A DNA stretch of 64,000 nt from Marinobacter nauticus (GTDB lineage Bacteria; Pseudomonadota; Gammaproteobacteria; Pseudomonadales; Oleiphilaceae): NCBI RefSeq assembly GCF_003634635.1, contig NZ_RBJB01000002.1, positions 992,001-1,056,000 of the forward strand, read 5' to 3'. Below, piece by piece: positions 28,300-38,730 of the stretch (position 1 is its first letter; each line of letters starts with the position of its first letter). A program made the position numbers and the translations under genes. A model generated the notes under the pieces. It was given only the letters and a program-made list of their open reading frames with translations, searched no databases and was not told the DNA's origin.

Positions 28300-29814
28300 T
28301 CAAACCGCCTTGGCGGCAATGATCTTGTCGTGCCACTCAACCGGGCCGGTCTGGTGCACGGAACTGCCACGGGAATCCACGGCTACTGTTACCGGCATTT
28401 CTTCCACCTCAAACTCATAGATGGCTTCCATACCCAGCTCTTCGAAGGCCACCACCTTGGCGCCCTTGATGGCCTTGGAGACCAGGTATGCAGCACCACC
28501 CACCGCCATCAGATACACTGCGCCGTGCTTCTTGATGGCGTCGATGGCAACCTGACCACGCTCGGCTTTGCCGATCATGCCAGTCAGGCCGGTTTTTTCC
28601 AGCATGGTGTCAGTGAACTTGTCCATGCGGGTTGCAGTCGTAGGGCCGGCGGGGCCAACCACTTCTTCGCCTACGGGATCAACCGGGCCCACGTAATAGA
28701 TGAAGCGGCCTTTCAGATCCACCGGCAGCTCTTCACCGCGCTCGATCATATCCACCATCTTCTTGTGGGCCGCATCACGGCCGGTCAGCATCTTGCCGGA
28801 CAGCAGAACGGTTTCACCCGGTTGCCAGTCTTTCACGTCTTCCGGAGTTACAGTGTCCAGATTCACACGGCGAACATTCTCACCTACTTCCCAGGTGATT
28901 TCCGGCCAGTCGTCCAGGCTCGGCGGGGTCTGCAGGGACGGGCCCGTACCATCCAGCACAAAGTGTGCGTGGCGGGTTGCTGCGCAGTTCGGGATGATCG
29001 CCACCGGCTTGTTGGCCGCGTGGGTGGGGTAATCCTTGACTTTTACATCCAGAACGGTGGTCAGGCCACCCAGCCCCTGAGCGCCGATGCCCAGCTCGTT
29101 CACCTTCTCGAACAGCTCCAGGCGCAATTCCTCGGCACGATTGGAGGCACCGCGGGCCTGCAGATCGTGAATATCGATCGGATCCAACAGAGCCTCTTTC
29201 GCCAGCTCCATCGCCTTCTCAGCGGTACCACCAATACCAATACCCAGCATGCCAGGCGGACACCAGCCGGCACCCATCTGCGGCACCATCTTCAACACCC
29301 AGTCCACAACCGAGTCGGACGGGTTCAGCATGGCAAACTTGGACTTGGCTTCAGAGCCACCGCCCTTGGCCGCCACGTGCACGTCTACGGTGTTACCGGG
29401 CACCATCTTGTAGTGAATGATGGCCGGGGTGTTGTCCTTGGTATTCTGGCGCTTGCCGTCAGGATCAGCCAGCACAGAGGCGCGCAGCACGTTGTCCGGA
29501 TGGGTGTAGGCGCGGCGTACACCTTCGTTGATCACATCGTCCAGCGCCATGTCGCACTCGAACTTCACGTCCATACCGATGTTCACGAACACGGTGACGA
29601 TACCGGTGTCCTGACAGATCGGACGGTGGCCCTGGGCACACATGCGGGAGTTAATCAGAATCTGGGCCATGGCATCCTTGGCCGCCTGGGACTCTTCCTT
29701 CTGGTAGGCCTCGTACACGGCCTGAATGAAATCCTTCGGGTGATAATAGGAAATGAACTGCAGCGCATCGGCTACGCTTTCGATCAGGTCGTCCTGGCGG
29801 ATCACGGTGGTCAT
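28300..29814 (-). CDS. Class I (iron-sulfur) fumarate hydratase
   Basis: The 504-residue protein interconverts fumarate and malate. Cluster-ligand Cys candidates lie in MCAQGHRPICQDTG and PNCAATRHAHF, and the beta-domain shows the GPTTATRMD and GMIGKAERG motifs of FumA/FumB. The N- and C-terminal domains are fused as in bacterial two-domain enzymes. The start at 29814 is chosen because GAGG lies seven bases upstream; the in-frame extension to 29862 has no such site. It is oxygen-labile in family members, which is relevant given sodB nearby only as biology, not linkage. Confidence 0.93.
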   Translation of the reverse strand: MTTVIRQDDLIESVADALQFISYYHPKDFIQAVYEAYQKEESQAAKDAMAQILINSRMCAQGHRPICQDTGIVTVFVNIGMDVKFECDMALDDVINEGVRRAYTHPDNVLRASVLADPDGKRQNTKDNTPAIIHYKMVPGNTVDVHVAAKGGGSEAKSKFAMLNPSDSVVDWVLKMVPQMGAGWCPPGMLGIGIGGTAEKAMELAKEALLDPIDIHDLQARGASNRAEELRLELFEKVNELGIGAQGLGGLTTVLDVKVKDYPTHAANKPVAIIPNCAATRHAHFVLDGTGPSLQTPPSLDDWPEITWEVGENVRRVNLDTVTPEDVKDWQPGETVLLSGKMLTGRDAAHKKMVDMIERGEELPVDLKGRFIYYVGPVDPVGEEVVGPAGPTTATRMDKFTDTMLEKTGLTGMIGKAERGQVAIDAIKKHGAVYLMAVGGAAYLVSKAIKGAKVVAFEELGMEAIYEFEVEEMPVTVAVDSRGSSVHQTGPVEWHDKIIAAKAV

Positions 29815-30291
29815 AGTGGCCTCATCAGCTTGCTGATTATCGGAAGTATGCGGAGCCACCAAAGCAGCCCCCTGCTTATATAAGGAAGCGAGAGTTTACC
29901 AGAAATTCGACACAGCGGTTGATGCGACAGAAGGCGCAAATGCTATGTACGCCAGCGAAAATAGCTATGACGGCAAAACCAATTCGCAACAATTTGTTAA
30001 AACAGGCATTACCCGGCCACTGGAACTCGACAAACCGCGGAGCGGCCACTATTTTTGATTGAGGGCCACTCCAAGGGTGCGAGGAGGGTTTCCAGACGCA
30101 GAATCACACTTTTGGCTGATCAACACTTGCTACTCTGTCGCTATAGTCGAAGCTACAGAAATTGGCTATTAAGTGCTGGCTACAATTTCAGACAACCAAC
30201 AAATCAGAAAAGGCTGTGCGCGGAATCCTGGGGCCGACCGGTTCCGTCAACGCCGGATATAACGACACAACAACAGGAAAAGGTTCCACCC
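29815..30291. other. 477-bp intergenic region between divergent fumarase and lipase genes
   Basis: No convincing gene, RNA or strong inverted repeat is visible. It must hold both divergent promoters. An in-frame extension of the lipase frame into this region (to 30055) looks unlike protein and lacks a signal peptide. Confidence 0.6.
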
Positions 30292-33108
30292 ATGTTCAAG
30301 AAAACTCTAATAAGTCTTGCCGTGGCTTCTTCCCTTGGGTTGACGGGCTGTTTCAGTGGCTCTAACAGTGGGGGTAATGATAATCCCAAGCCGCAGTATT
30401 CTGCTGATTCACTGGGAAAAACCTACCCCATCTTTAACCCTGCGAAGGGCCAGTTGCCTCTGCCCAACGATTTGATTTTTGACTCCACGCAGAAAGACGG
30501 AACCTTTGGTGTTGATGACACTACTCCGCCGGTTACCACAGCGCTAAATGAGCTGTCCGGTGCTTCTACCATTGCCCCTGCTGTAATTCAGACCAGCGGG
30601 CAGCTTGATGCGTCAACCGTTATTGCCGGAAAAACAGTTCACCTCATTGAATTGGCTTACGCCAGCGGCGACCCGGTACAGGCGCTGTCTGCTGGCGAGC
30701 CACCAACTCTCGAACTCGCAATCAGCGGCCCCCAGAACATGCCGAAGATTCGCGCAGACGTTGAATCTCTCGACGGCAATTCGGCCATTCGAATCCTGCC
30801 GCTCGAACCCCTGAACCCGCAGAAGCGCTACGTGGTTCTTGTCACGACAGGGGTCAAGGACATCAATGGCGATTCGATCATTCAGGATCCGCTGTATACG
30901 AACATTACCGGCGAGGGAACAGAGGATGACCCCGGCAAAGGGCTCACCAACGGGGCTCTTCTGCCTGTCAGAACTCTCGTTAACAACCTTTGGGAGCCAA
31001 TCGCTACCAACTACATCAAGGCGCTGGGTGGCTCGCTGAATGAAAGCGAGATAGCTCTGACCTACAGCTTCACAACGTCAAATGATGCGAAAGTACTGCA
31101 ATACATTGCTGAGCCGGCGGCCTGGTTCGCGGATCAGATCACTACGTTCGTACGCACCAGTGCGGTGACGGCCGCTCGTCAAGGGGGCGCCTCCGCATAC
31201 GCGGATCTTGCAGCCGCTGCGGACGCTGCCGTCGCACAGTTCCCACAATCGCTTCCCGAGAATCCGGCCTCGCCTCTGAACGCCGTATTCGCGCCCACTG
31301 GGCCCTGCCCGATCGCAGGCGCCGGGGATCTGGGCTCAGGAGCCATCGACTGCCTGGCAACCTCCCTCGCATCGCAGTTCCGGGAGGAGCTCCCAACACC
31401 GTTACCTGGTGTTAACCGTAACGTATTCGATGGCGCCGGCTTTACGGATGCGATCACCATCGACAACGGCACCATTCAGCCTGTTGGCCTGGTATCAGCA
31501 GTTGCTGGAAGCATTCCCGGAGCTTCCGGTGTGCTGGCCGTTCAGGGCAGCATCTCGCTCCCCTACTATCTGGGCAATACTCCCGCGGGCATCGCAGGCG
31601 GCAACGCAGTGAACTGGGTTGCAGACCAACCCCTGGCCGAATCTCTGAATACCACCTTCTCGGCGCTTGGCCTGAGCCTGCCGCAGGCCGATGCTTCCGT
31701 ATCGACAGCGGTCAACTACATCTTCCCTTTCCCGCTGGAACAGAGCACTCAGGAAGTCCCGATGCTCGTTCTATACCCGAACAGCGGCAACGAACGCGGT
31801 GTGGTCATGTACCAGCACGGCATCACCACGGATCGTAGCGCAGCCCTGACCTTTGGCACGGCGTTGGCGGCTCAGGGTTACGTTGTAGTCGCTATCGACC
31901 AGCCACTGCATGGCATCACGCCATTCTCCGAGGAGGCTCAGCTCGAGCTGGCAGGTGACCTGCTGGCAGCCGGCGGAGCTCCGGAAGCGGCAATTCCCGT
32001 ATATGCCCCGGTCGTTGTAGCGGGCGATACTACACGTCTCGTTAACGAGCTGGGCTTGTCTGCAGCAACCGCTCAGTCGCTCGTCAACACCGTAGCGAAT
32101 GCTGGCAGTACCATCCCCGGCCTCGCGCCGGATACGTTTGAACGCCATTACGGCCTGTACGCCACCCCCGCAGGAACACCAGCGCCAATGGTTTTCGATC
32201 CAGCCAACGCCGCCGGTACCGATGGCTCCGGCAGCTTCTTCATCAACCTCCAGAATTTCCTGGCTGGCAGGGACAATATCCGTCAAAGCGTTGTTGACCA
32301 GCTGAACCTTCGCGCCACCCTGGCCGGCAGTCCGGCGGCAGGTCGTGCAGGCATGACGCTTCAGAAACCTTCAGCGGCAGGAGGAGATGACGGCACGCTG
32401 ACCATCGACATCAACGATCCGGTCTACTTTGTTGGCCACTCGCTCGGCACCATCACCGGTATGCCGTTCCTGGCAGCCGCCAACGAGGATCAGATCGCTG
32501 ATACCATTTTCACGGCATCTGATGGCAGCACCTCACTGCCGTCTGCGTTCAACAACATCCAGTCTGCCAGCCTGCTGACCCCAGGTGGCGGCGTAGTTCG
32601 CTTGCTTGAGAACTCACCTTCTTTCGCACCGCGCATCCTGTTCGGGCTGCAGCAGGCGGCAGGGCTTGAGCAAGGCGACGCAAACCTGGAAACGTTCTTC
32701 AACGTGTTCCAAGCTGCAATCGACTCAACGGATCCAGTGAATTTTACCGCCTCCCTTGCAGCGGGTGGGACGCCAATTCTGCTGTCAGAAGTTGCAGGAG
32801 ATATCGTTATCCCAAATGCAGCTGACCAGGAACAGTGGGGTATTGATGCACTGTCTGGCACCTTCGGGCCGGAAGTAACAGGTCTGCCGGTACCAGTCAC
32901 GGTGAACAGCTTCAGTGCACCACTGGCTGGCACAAAACCACTGACGATTGGACTCGGCGATGATCTGTTGACGACTTATCAGGCAGGTGATCACGGAACC
33001 CCGGTATCGGCAAATAATGATGCCGTATTTGGCGGCATGGTCTGCGAGACCCTGGTGACCTTCGGTGTTACTTTGGCGGAACTGCCCGCATTCTGCACCG
33101 CGCCCTGA
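30292..33108 (+). CDS. Large surface lipoprotein lipase, Pla-1/cef (VolA-like) family
   Basis: The 938-residue protein starts with a lipoprotein signal with lipobox LTGC (about residues 15-18). A long N-terminal domain with Ig-like features (GKTYPIFNP, LPNDLIF and a KRYVVLVTTGVKD motif) matches the bacterial virulence factor lipase N-terminal family. The alpha/beta-hydrolase domain has the nucleophile elbow GHSLG at about 715-719, a YQHGITTDRS oxyanion-hole-like stretch and a late GDHGTP carrying the probable catalytic His. VolA of Vibrio cholerae is a surface lysophospholipase of this type. CAGGAAAAGG precedes the ATG. A terminator follows at 33132. Confidence 0.88.
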   Translation: MFKKTLISLAVASSLGLTGCFSGSNSGGNDNPKPQYSADSLGKTYPIFNPAKGQLPLPNDLIFDSTQKDGTFGVDDTTPPVTTALNELSGASTIAPAVIQTSGQLDASTVIAGKTVHLIELAYASGDPVQALSAGEPPTLELAISGPQNMPKIRADVESLDGNSAIRILPLEPLNPQKRYVVLVTTGVKDINGDSIIQDPLYTNITGEGTEDDPGKGLTNGALLPVRTLVNNLWEPIATNYIKALGGSLNESEIALTYSFTTSNDAKVLQYIAEPAAWFADQITTFVRTSAVTAARQGGASAYADLAAAADAAVAQFPQSLPENPASPLNAVFAPTGPCPIAGAGDLGSGAIDCLATSLASQFREELPTPLPGVNRNVFDGAGFTDAITIDNGTIQPVGLVSAVAGSIPGASGVLAVQGSISLPYYLGNTPAGIAGGNAVNWVADQPLAESLNTTFSALGLSLPQADASVSTAVNYIFPFPLEQSTQEVPMLVLYPNSGNERGVVMYQHGITTDRSAALTFGTALAAQGYVVVAIDQPLHGITPFSEEAQLELAGDLLAAGGAPEAAIPVYAPVVVAGDTTRLVNELGLSAATAQSLVNTVANAGSTIPGLAPDTFERHYGLYATPAGTPAPMVFDPANAAGTDGSGSFFINLQNFLAGRDNIRQSVVDQLNLRATLAGSPAAGRAGMTLQKPSAAGGDDGTLTIDINDPVYFVGHSLGTITGMPFLAAANEDQIADTIFTASDGSTSLPSAFNNIQSASLLTPGGGVVRLLENSPSFAPRILFGLQQAAGLEQGDANLETFFNVFQAAIDSTDPVNFTASLAAGGTPILLSEVAGDIVIPNAADQEQWGIDALSGTFGPEVTGLPVPVTVNSFSAPLAGTKPLTIGLGDDLLTTYQAGDHGTPVSANNDAVFGGMVCETLVTFGVTLAELPAFCTAP

Positions 33109-33131
33109 TAAACTCAGGCAGGCAGAATGAC

Positions 33132-33162
33132 AAAGGGCTCCCTCAACGGGAGCCCTTTTTTG
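33132..33162. terminator. Bidirectional terminator between lipase and CoA transferase genes
   Basis: The stem AAAGGGCTCCC/GGGAGCCCTTT closes a 5-nt loop and is followed by six T on the plus strand, with a shorter T-run on the minus strand. Both genes converge on it. Confidence 0.88.
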
Positions 33163-33171
33163 TCTGTGCCT

Positions 33172-34224
33172 CTAGCTGAAAACGGAACCAATCTGCTTCT
33201 GCAGATTTCCATCTCCTCGATCCCTTTCAACAACCATCCCCCTGGCCTTCAACTGCGGATGCTCTGCCGCCTCCTCAATCGTCAATACCGGCTCTACACA
33301 GGCATCCACATCGGCAAACACCTGCCGCCACTCAGCCAGTGAACGCTCCGCGATCTTCTGCTTGATAGCGGCTTTCAATTCCTGCTGATGTTCGGGCTTC
33401 TGGCTCAGGGCATAGCTTTTCAGTTCGCCCAACCCAAGGGTGTCACACAGGCGCGAAGAGAACTGCGGCTCCAGGCTCCCGACAGACAACCAGCGGCCAT
33501 CTCTGGTCTGGTAATAGTCGTAGAAGGTGCCACCATTGAGCATGCCGCTTTCGGGCTTCTGAGGCTGTCCGCCTGCCAGGGCAGCAGCACCCGCCATGGC
33601 ATTCAGGGCGAAGGCGGCATCGGTCATGCTGATGTCGATAAAGGCGCCCTCACCGGTTTCCTGGCGTTTGATGACGGCAGCGAGGATGCCCATCACGGCG
33701 TGATGGGAGCCTCCGGCCACGTCGGCAATCTGAATGCCCATGGGTGGTGGGCCGCTGTCGGCACGACCGCAGTGGCTGGCAACACCGGAAATAGCAAGAT
33801 AGTTGATATCGTGGCCTGCCCTGTCCTTGTAAGGACCGGTCTGGCCATAGCCCGTAATGGCACAGTAAATCAGCTTGGGATTGATGGCTTTGAGTACCTC
33901 ATAACCTATCCCGAGGCGGTCCATGACGCCCGGGCGAAACTGCTCCACCACGATGTCGTAGTCCTGAACCAGCTGCTTGACCCTCTCAACACTCTCGGGC
34001 TGCTTCAGGTTCAGTTGCAAGGTTTGCTTGCCGCGACCGAGGTAGGAAAAAGTCGTGCTGAATTTACCATCAAAAGGTGGCATTACCTTAGCCAGATCCA
34101 CGCGATCCGGAGCTTCAATTCTGAGCACTTCCGCGCCCATATCGGCGAGCATCATGGTGGCGTAGGGTCCGGGCAGCAAGGTACTGAAATCCAGAATTTT
34201 CAGGTTAGCGAGCGGGGCTGCCAT
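33172..34224 (-). CDS. CaiB/BaiF family (class III) CoA transferase
   Basis: The 350-residue protein has the class III start LKILDFSTLLPGPYATM, the LNLKQPES motif, the AGHDINYLA segment containing the catalytic Asp, and the GEGAFIDISMTDA motif. Sequence closeness to alpha-methylacyl-CoA racemases is also high in this superfamily, so racemase activity is an alternative. The start at 34224 follows AAGGAGA. It is divergent from an AraC-type regulator, which may control it, across a 186-bp gap. Confidence 0.85.
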   Translation of the reverse strand: MAAPLANLKILDFSTLLPGPYATMMLADMGAEVLRIEAPDRVDLAKVMPPFDGKFSTTFSYLGRGKQTLQLNLKQPESVERVKQLVQDYDIVVEQFRPGVMDRLGIGYEVLKAINPKLIYCAITGYGQTGPYKDRAGHDINYLAISGVASHCGRADSGPPPMGIQIADVAGGSHHAVMGILAAVIKRQETGEGAFIDISMTDAAFALNAMAGAAALAGGQPQKPESGMLNGGTFYDYYQTRDGRWLSVGSLEPQFSSRLCDTLGLGELKSYALSQKPEHQQELKAAIKQKIAERSLAEWRQVFADVDACVEPVLTIEEAAEHPQLKARGMVVERDRGDGNLQKQIGSVFS

Positions 34225-34410
34225 AAAGCGTCTCCTTGTTTTTGATCGGCGGCAATGACTCTGGCTCATGCTGACGGGTTTTGCAGGCCGGGCCAACTAC
34301 CGGTTCCTTCATTCCTATTGACCGTTTCTTCCATCTGTTGGCAAATCATAGGCTTGCAATGTTGAGCCGGGTACTTATGATGAAGTTCGTTCTTTCTTCT
34401 GGCTGCCTCT

Positions 34411-35427
34411 ATGTCAACACTGACAGTCTCACGACATTTTGTTGAAGCTTCCCTGTCAGGCGCCGAACGCCTGGGCCTGGACAGCCGTGCTTTGCTCCAG
34501 GAGGCCGGGATCTCGCCAGATCTTCTTCGCATTGAAATGGCAAGGGTGAGCAGTGATCAGTTCAGCAAGCTGATGCAGGTAATCTGGCAGCGCACCGGCG
34601 ATGAGTTTATGGGCATGGGGCCACGCCGTGCCCGCTCCGGAACGTTCGCCACCATGTGTGCGTTGGTGGTCGGTTGCCAGACGCTGGAAGAGGTATATCA
34701 ACAGGCCTTCCGGTTCTCTCGGCTGTTCGAACCGATGGTGTCCATGGAGCTTGAAATCTTCGGTGACCGTGCGCGCCTGGTCACGCGAATTGAAGGCAGC
34801 ATCCACGACCCGGACTATTTTCTGCGCGAGAGCATTCTGGTGATCTGGCACCGGCTCGGCAGCTGGCTTATTGGCCAGCCCGTGGAACTGGAGAAAGCTG
34901 AGTTCGATTACCCGAGGCCAGACCACGGGGACGAATACCGGCACATTTTTCATTGTCCGCTGGCGTTCGAGTCCGACAGTACGGCATTGACCTTCAGCAA
35001 ACGTTTCCTCTCAGCCCCGGTGATTCGGGACAAGCCGGAAATGCGACAATTCCTGAAAACCTCCCCGGCAGATCTGCTGTCACGACCGGATGAGAGCAAC
35101 ACCTGGACCGGTCGCATTCGGGGCCTGATTGGCCGTGATTTCTCCAAACCCATGCCGGATTTCGACTGGATAGCGCAAGAGCTGCACACCAGCCCGCAGA
35201 CCCTCAGGCGCCGCCTGAAGCAGGAGAACACGTCGTTTCAGGAGATCAAGGATCTATTGCGGCGGGATATGGCCATCTACTATCTGGCCCATCCGGAGAT
35301 GCCCATCAACGATATTGCCGAACGGGTAGGCTTTACCGAACCATCCACCTTCCATCGGGCCTTCAAGAAGTGGACGGGGGTCACCCCGGGCGCCTGGCGG
35401 GAAGGCGAACGGGGCGATCTGGTCTGA
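34411..35427 (+). CDS. AraC-family transcriptional regulator
   Basis: The 338-residue protein has an N-terminal arabinose-binding-like domain (residues about 20-205, the type found with OruR/ArgR-like regulators) and a C-terminal AraC double helix-turn-helix: LHTSPQTLRRRLKQENTSFQ, then NDIAERVGFTEPSTFHRAFK and the WTGVTPGAWR end. Length is typical. It faces the CoA transferase gene, suggesting regulation of that gene or of fatty-acyl metabolism; the effector is unknown. Confidence 0.9.
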   Translation: MSTLTVSRHFVEASLSGAERLGLDSRALLQEAGISPDLLRIEMARVSSDQFSKLMQVIWQRTGDEFMGMGPRRARSGTFATMCALVVGCQTLEEVYQQAFRFSRLFEPMVSMELEIFGDRARLVTRIEGSIHDPDYFLRESILVIWHRLGSWLIGQPVELEKAEFDYPRPDHGDEYRHIFHCPLAFESDSTALTFSKRFLSAPVIRDKPEMRQFLKTSPADLLSRPDESNTWTGRIRGLIGRDFSKPMPDFDWIAQELHTSPQTLRRRLKQENTSFQEIKDLLRRDMAIYYLAHPEMPINDIAERVGFTEPSTFHRAFKKWTGVTPGAWREGERGDLV

Positions 35428-35437
35428 ACACCCGGCC

Positions 35438-36313
35438 TTACGAACTTCCCTGCTGCAGGTTCCGGATCAAGCGCCCCAGAGTACGGGCAATGTCCCGGGC
35501 CTGATCGCGATTCTCCGCCAACTGGAAAAGCCTGGAGCCGTCCCGCGGATCATAAACCCAGCAGGCTCCGACCACCGGTTCACAATCCCAACGCAACTGA
35601 GGATTAACACCGAATACCGACAGAGACAGGGTTCTGCGAACGGTGGTGCCATCGGGATTGCGCTCGATGTCCTGAATACTGATATTGCCATCGTCCAGAG
35701 CCACCTGGTACTGGCGATCTGCTGGCCTGTCCAGGCGCACCACCGTTTTGTCACGCCGCCAGCCAGCGGTCTCAAGCAGAGTATTCAGATGGATGACCAG
35801 AGCCTCCCTGTCCGAGCCTGCCAGATACAGCTGGCGCAGCGTCTTCACATCCTGTTCATTCGCCGGCTCAATCACGGCCACGGGCTCGTTGGCATTGGCC
35901 TGCCCTTCGGCCAGAGCGCGAACACTGGCACGGCTGGCCTTCTCTATGTCGGTAATCAGCTTCAGGCTTTGCTGGTAATGCGTGCCCTCTGCCCCGGCCC
36001 GGGTAATGTATTGCTCCAGTGCTGAACGTGCCTCATTCAGATGATTGGCCTGCAACATGGCCCGGCCGCGATAGTAGTAATACTCGGCGGGCTTCTCTCC
36101 CTCCATGGCCTGAAGGCGGTTCAGGTACTCCCCTGCCTCACTCCAGTTCTCTGCTGCAACGGCTTCTTCAGTCGCCAGCATCAAGCGGCGAATCTCGTGT
36201 TCCGGAGCCAATGCCTGGGCGAACCCCGCCTGCAGGGCAAGAACAGAAGACAACACCAGGCCCGCAAATACCCTGTGACCAGGCAAACGCCTTTTTTTCA
36301 TGGATGACAACAT
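35438..36313 (-). CDS. Periplasmic TPR-like protein of unknown function
   Basis: The 291-residue protein has a signal peptide (about residues 1-36, ending FAQA) and helical repeats between about 45 and 130 (AGEYLNRLQ, AEYYYYRGRAML, NEARSALEQYI) that read as TPR-like. The C-terminal half is beta-rich with four Trp/Cys-containing strands. The start at 36313 follows AGGAG by seven bases. It lies four bases downstream of rmuC and is presumably co-transcribed. No named family is recognised. Confidence 0.7.
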   Translation of the reverse strand: MLSSMKKRRLPGHRVFAGLVLSSVLALQAGFAQALAPEHEIRRLMLATEEAVAAENWSEAGEYLNRLQAMEGEKPAEYYYYRGRAMLQANHLNEARSALEQYITRAGAEGTHYQQSLKLITDIEKASRASVRALAEGQANANEPVAVIEPANEQDVKTLRQLYLAGSDREALVIHLNTLLETAGWRRDKTVVRLDRPADRQYQVALDDGNISIQDIERNPDGTTVRRTLSLSVFGVNPQLRWDCEPVVGACWVYDPRDGSRLFQLAENRDQARDIARTLGRLIRNLQQGSS

Positions 36314-36317
36314 ACCG

Positions 36318-37964
36318 CTACTCCTGTTGGTCCTCTGCACGGGCTTCCCCGGCGTCCGTAGGCTCCCTGTCGATGGCGGGCGTATCTCCCGGCTCATCGG
36401 CGTCTTCAGAATCGACCTCGGCGTGATCCACTATCGACTTGGGCAACTCTTTTTTAACCCTGACCCCCAGCTCCACAAACCGATTGGCCTGGGAAATCAG
36501 ATTACCACGGCCCCGTGTCAGGGTATTCATGGCATTATCGTAGGTGCCCTGGGCCGTGTGTAACTGGCTTCCCAGCTTTTCCATAGCCTCGACAAACACC
36601 CGCAGCTTGTCGTAGACCGCGCCGGCGCGATCGGCAATGCGGCGGGCATTCTGGCTCTGGCGTTCATAACGCCAGATATTCTCAATGGTTCTCAGTGTCG
36701 CCAGCAGGGTGGTAGGCGTCACCACAATAATCTTCCGCTCAAATGCTTCTGCGAAGAGATTCTCGTCCTGCTGGAATGCTGCCACAAATGCCGGCTCAAT
36801 GGGCATGAACAGCAGCACGAAATCGGGAGAATGCAGCCCGTTAAGCTGACTGTAATCTTTCTCGCTCAATGCACGGATGTGATTGCGAACCGCCTCAACA
36901 TGCTGCTTCAGCGCCGCAGCGCGTTCTTCCTCCTGATCTGCGGTCACCCACTGCTGATAGGCCACCAACGATACTTTGGAATCAATCACCAGATTTCGCT
37001 GGTCCGGCAAATGCACGATGACATCGGGCCTCAACAACTGATTATCTTCGTCCCGGTAACTCCCCTGGGTTTCGTACTCGACCCCTTTGCGCAGGCCCGA
37101 CCGTTCCAGCACCCGCTCCAGGATCAACTCACCCCAGTTGCCCTGAATTTTCTTGTCACCTTTGAGAGCGCGGGTCAGATTGGCGGCTTCTTCGGTAATT
37201 TGCCGGTTCAGCTCCTGCAACGATTTTATTTCGCTGCGAAGCGCCTGACGATCCCGGGTTTCCGTGGTGTAGACATCCTCAACCCGTTTGCGGAAATCCT
37301 GCAACTGGTCGCGGAAGGGGTTAAGCAAGGAGTCCAGGCTGGTTTTGGATTGCTGGCTGAAGCGCTCACTTTTCTGATCGAAAATCCGGTTCGCCAGGTT
37401 CTCGAATTCCTGTTTCAGTGCATCTCGATTCTTTTCCAGCAACTCCAGTTTTTCCGAGGCACTACGGCGCTCTTTATCCAGAGTGACCTGCTGCTCGCGT
37501 AACTCGACCTTCAACTGGCCTAGCTCTTCTGAGAGCGTTTCAGCCCGCTGCTGGTATTGATTGCTCTCACTTGCCAGTTGCGCAAGCCGGTCCTGTTTTG
37601 CTGTCAACTCCGAGTCCAGAGCCGCCAATCGGTTTTCCAGGGCAGCAGACTGTTGTCGCCAGTGTTCGATGCTCTGCTCCAGCTGCCCGGAGCGGGCTTT
37701 CTGCTCCTCGAGTGCCGTCCGCAGGTGTTCAACTTCCTGTTCATGCAAGGCCTGCACCTGCTCGCTATCTCTCAGTTGCCTGTCCCGGGCGTCCAGTTCC
37801 TCGCGCAAGGCAGACTCGGTGGCTTTATCCTGACGCCGACGCCACAGCAGCCAGATCATGCCCGCCAGACACAAGGCGGCACTCGCCACCAGAGCAAGGA
37901 ACCAGCCTGCCAGCCATTCCGGACGTTCAGCCATGGTGAGGGTAAGCGCATCTAGCACCAGCAT
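36318..37964 (-). CDS. rmuC: DNA recombination protein RmuC
   Basis: The 548-residue protein has an N-terminal transmembrane helix (about 17-40), a long coiled coil to about 230, and the RmuC endonuclease-like domain with GNWGELILERVLERSGL, the DVIVHLPDQRNLVIDSK motif (catalytic Asp and Lys positions of the PD-(D/E)xK fold) and LLATLRTIENIWRYERQ. RmuC limits inversions at short inverted repeats in Escherichia coli. The disordered acidic tail is typical. Confidence 0.92.
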   Translation of the reverse strand: MLVLDALTLTMAERPEWLAGWFLALVASAALCLAGMIWLLWRRRQDKATESALREELDARDRQLRDSEQVQALHEQEVEHLRTALEEQKARSGQLEQSIEHWRQQSAALENRLAALDSELTAKQDRLAQLASESNQYQQRAETLSEELGQLKVELREQQVTLDKERRSASEKLELLEKNRDALKQEFENLANRIFDQKSERFSQQSKTSLDSLLNPFRDQLQDFRKRVEDVYTTETRDRQALRSEIKSLQELNRQITEEAANLTRALKGDKKIQGNWGELILERVLERSGLRKGVEYETQGSYRDEDNQLLRPDVIVHLPDQRNLVIDSKVSLVAYQQWVTADQEEERAAALKQHVEAVRNHIRALSEKDYSQLNGLHSPDFVLLFMPIEPAFVAAFQQDENLFAEAFERKIIVVTPTTLLATLRTIENIWRYERQSQNARRIADRAGAVYDKLRVFVEAMEKLGSQLHTAQGTYDNAMNTLTRGRGNLISQANRFVELGVRVKKELPKSIVDHAEVDSEDADEPGDTPAIDREPTDAGEARAEDQQE

Positions 37965-38214
37965 GTTCTCCTTGGTCTTCGTTGGTCAGTTCAGGGCATG
38001 GCCCCGGGATCAAAGCCTGACAGTCTACCGCAATGCTCACCCTTTTTTCTTGTTGGCGGAACGGTGCCACCAGGCCGGCCTCGACTGTTTGGCATTTATC
38101 AACATTGCGTCAATCCACCTATGGACGCAGAGCGTAAATTGCTCTACAACGGTTAAAAAGCACCCAACCGGAGTGCTAAAGCCGTAAACGGAAAGCTGAC
38201 TGGCAGGTCGGAGC

Positions 38215-38598
38215 ATGTTCAAGGAATTGTGGAGAAAATTCGGGTCCGATTTCCTGCAGGCTACCTGTGTGGAAGACGAAGAGACATTGTCTTCGGAAAA
38301 TCAGCGCTCGGCGGAAAAGCATGTGCGGGTTTTGCCTCACATCACCCATACGGGCGAGTTTCACCTTGAGCGACTGACCCAGTTGCTGAAAAGCCGTTAT
38401 GGAAAGAGCTTCACGGTGCCGACAGACACCACCTCCAGCGACCGTGCGCTCAAAGAAGTCATTTCCTTTGCTGCGCGCATTCAGGACCAGGATATTCAGC
38501 GGGAGCTGCTACTGTTCTACCTGAATTGTTCCCCGGTCATCCAGGAGTACCTGAGATCCGAGACGCCGCTGGGCCAGGGGCCTTTCCTGGGCCGGTAA
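38215..38598 (+). CDS. Hypothetical helical protein
   Basis: The 127-residue protein has no signal peptide or membrane segment and a single Cys near residue 18. Predicted secondary structure is mostly helical, with a conserved-looking ERLTQLLKSRYGKSFTVP stretch and LLLFYLNCSPVIQEYL near the end. It stands alone between rmuC and the zinc protease gene, with a plausible codon pattern. A moderate AGG element precedes the ATG. Function is unknown. Confidence 0.65.
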   Translation: MFKELWRKFGSDFLQATCVEDEETLSSENQRSAEKHVRVLPHITHTGEFHLERLTQLLKSRYGKSFTVPTDTTSSDRALKEVISFAARIQDQDIQRELLLFYLNCSPVIQEYLRSETPLGQGPFLGR

Positions 38599-38730
38599 AG
38601 ATGCGCCTTAACCATCTGTAAAGTCACCACACAGGTACGTTGTAGTATACTCTCCCGCCTGATTGACAACACATCCAATGGCTGAGGCATCCATTGCCAA
38701 TAATTCTCACGGCCGGTTCAGGGGATATTC

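Noticed and set aside
28330..29883. A 517-codon plus-strand frame opposite fumarase
   Set aside because: Shadow of the fumarase codons; the minus-strand frame has clear family motifs.
38150..38185. Hairpin AGCAC/GTGCT as a terminator or small RNA
   Set aside because: Only five pairs and no T-run.
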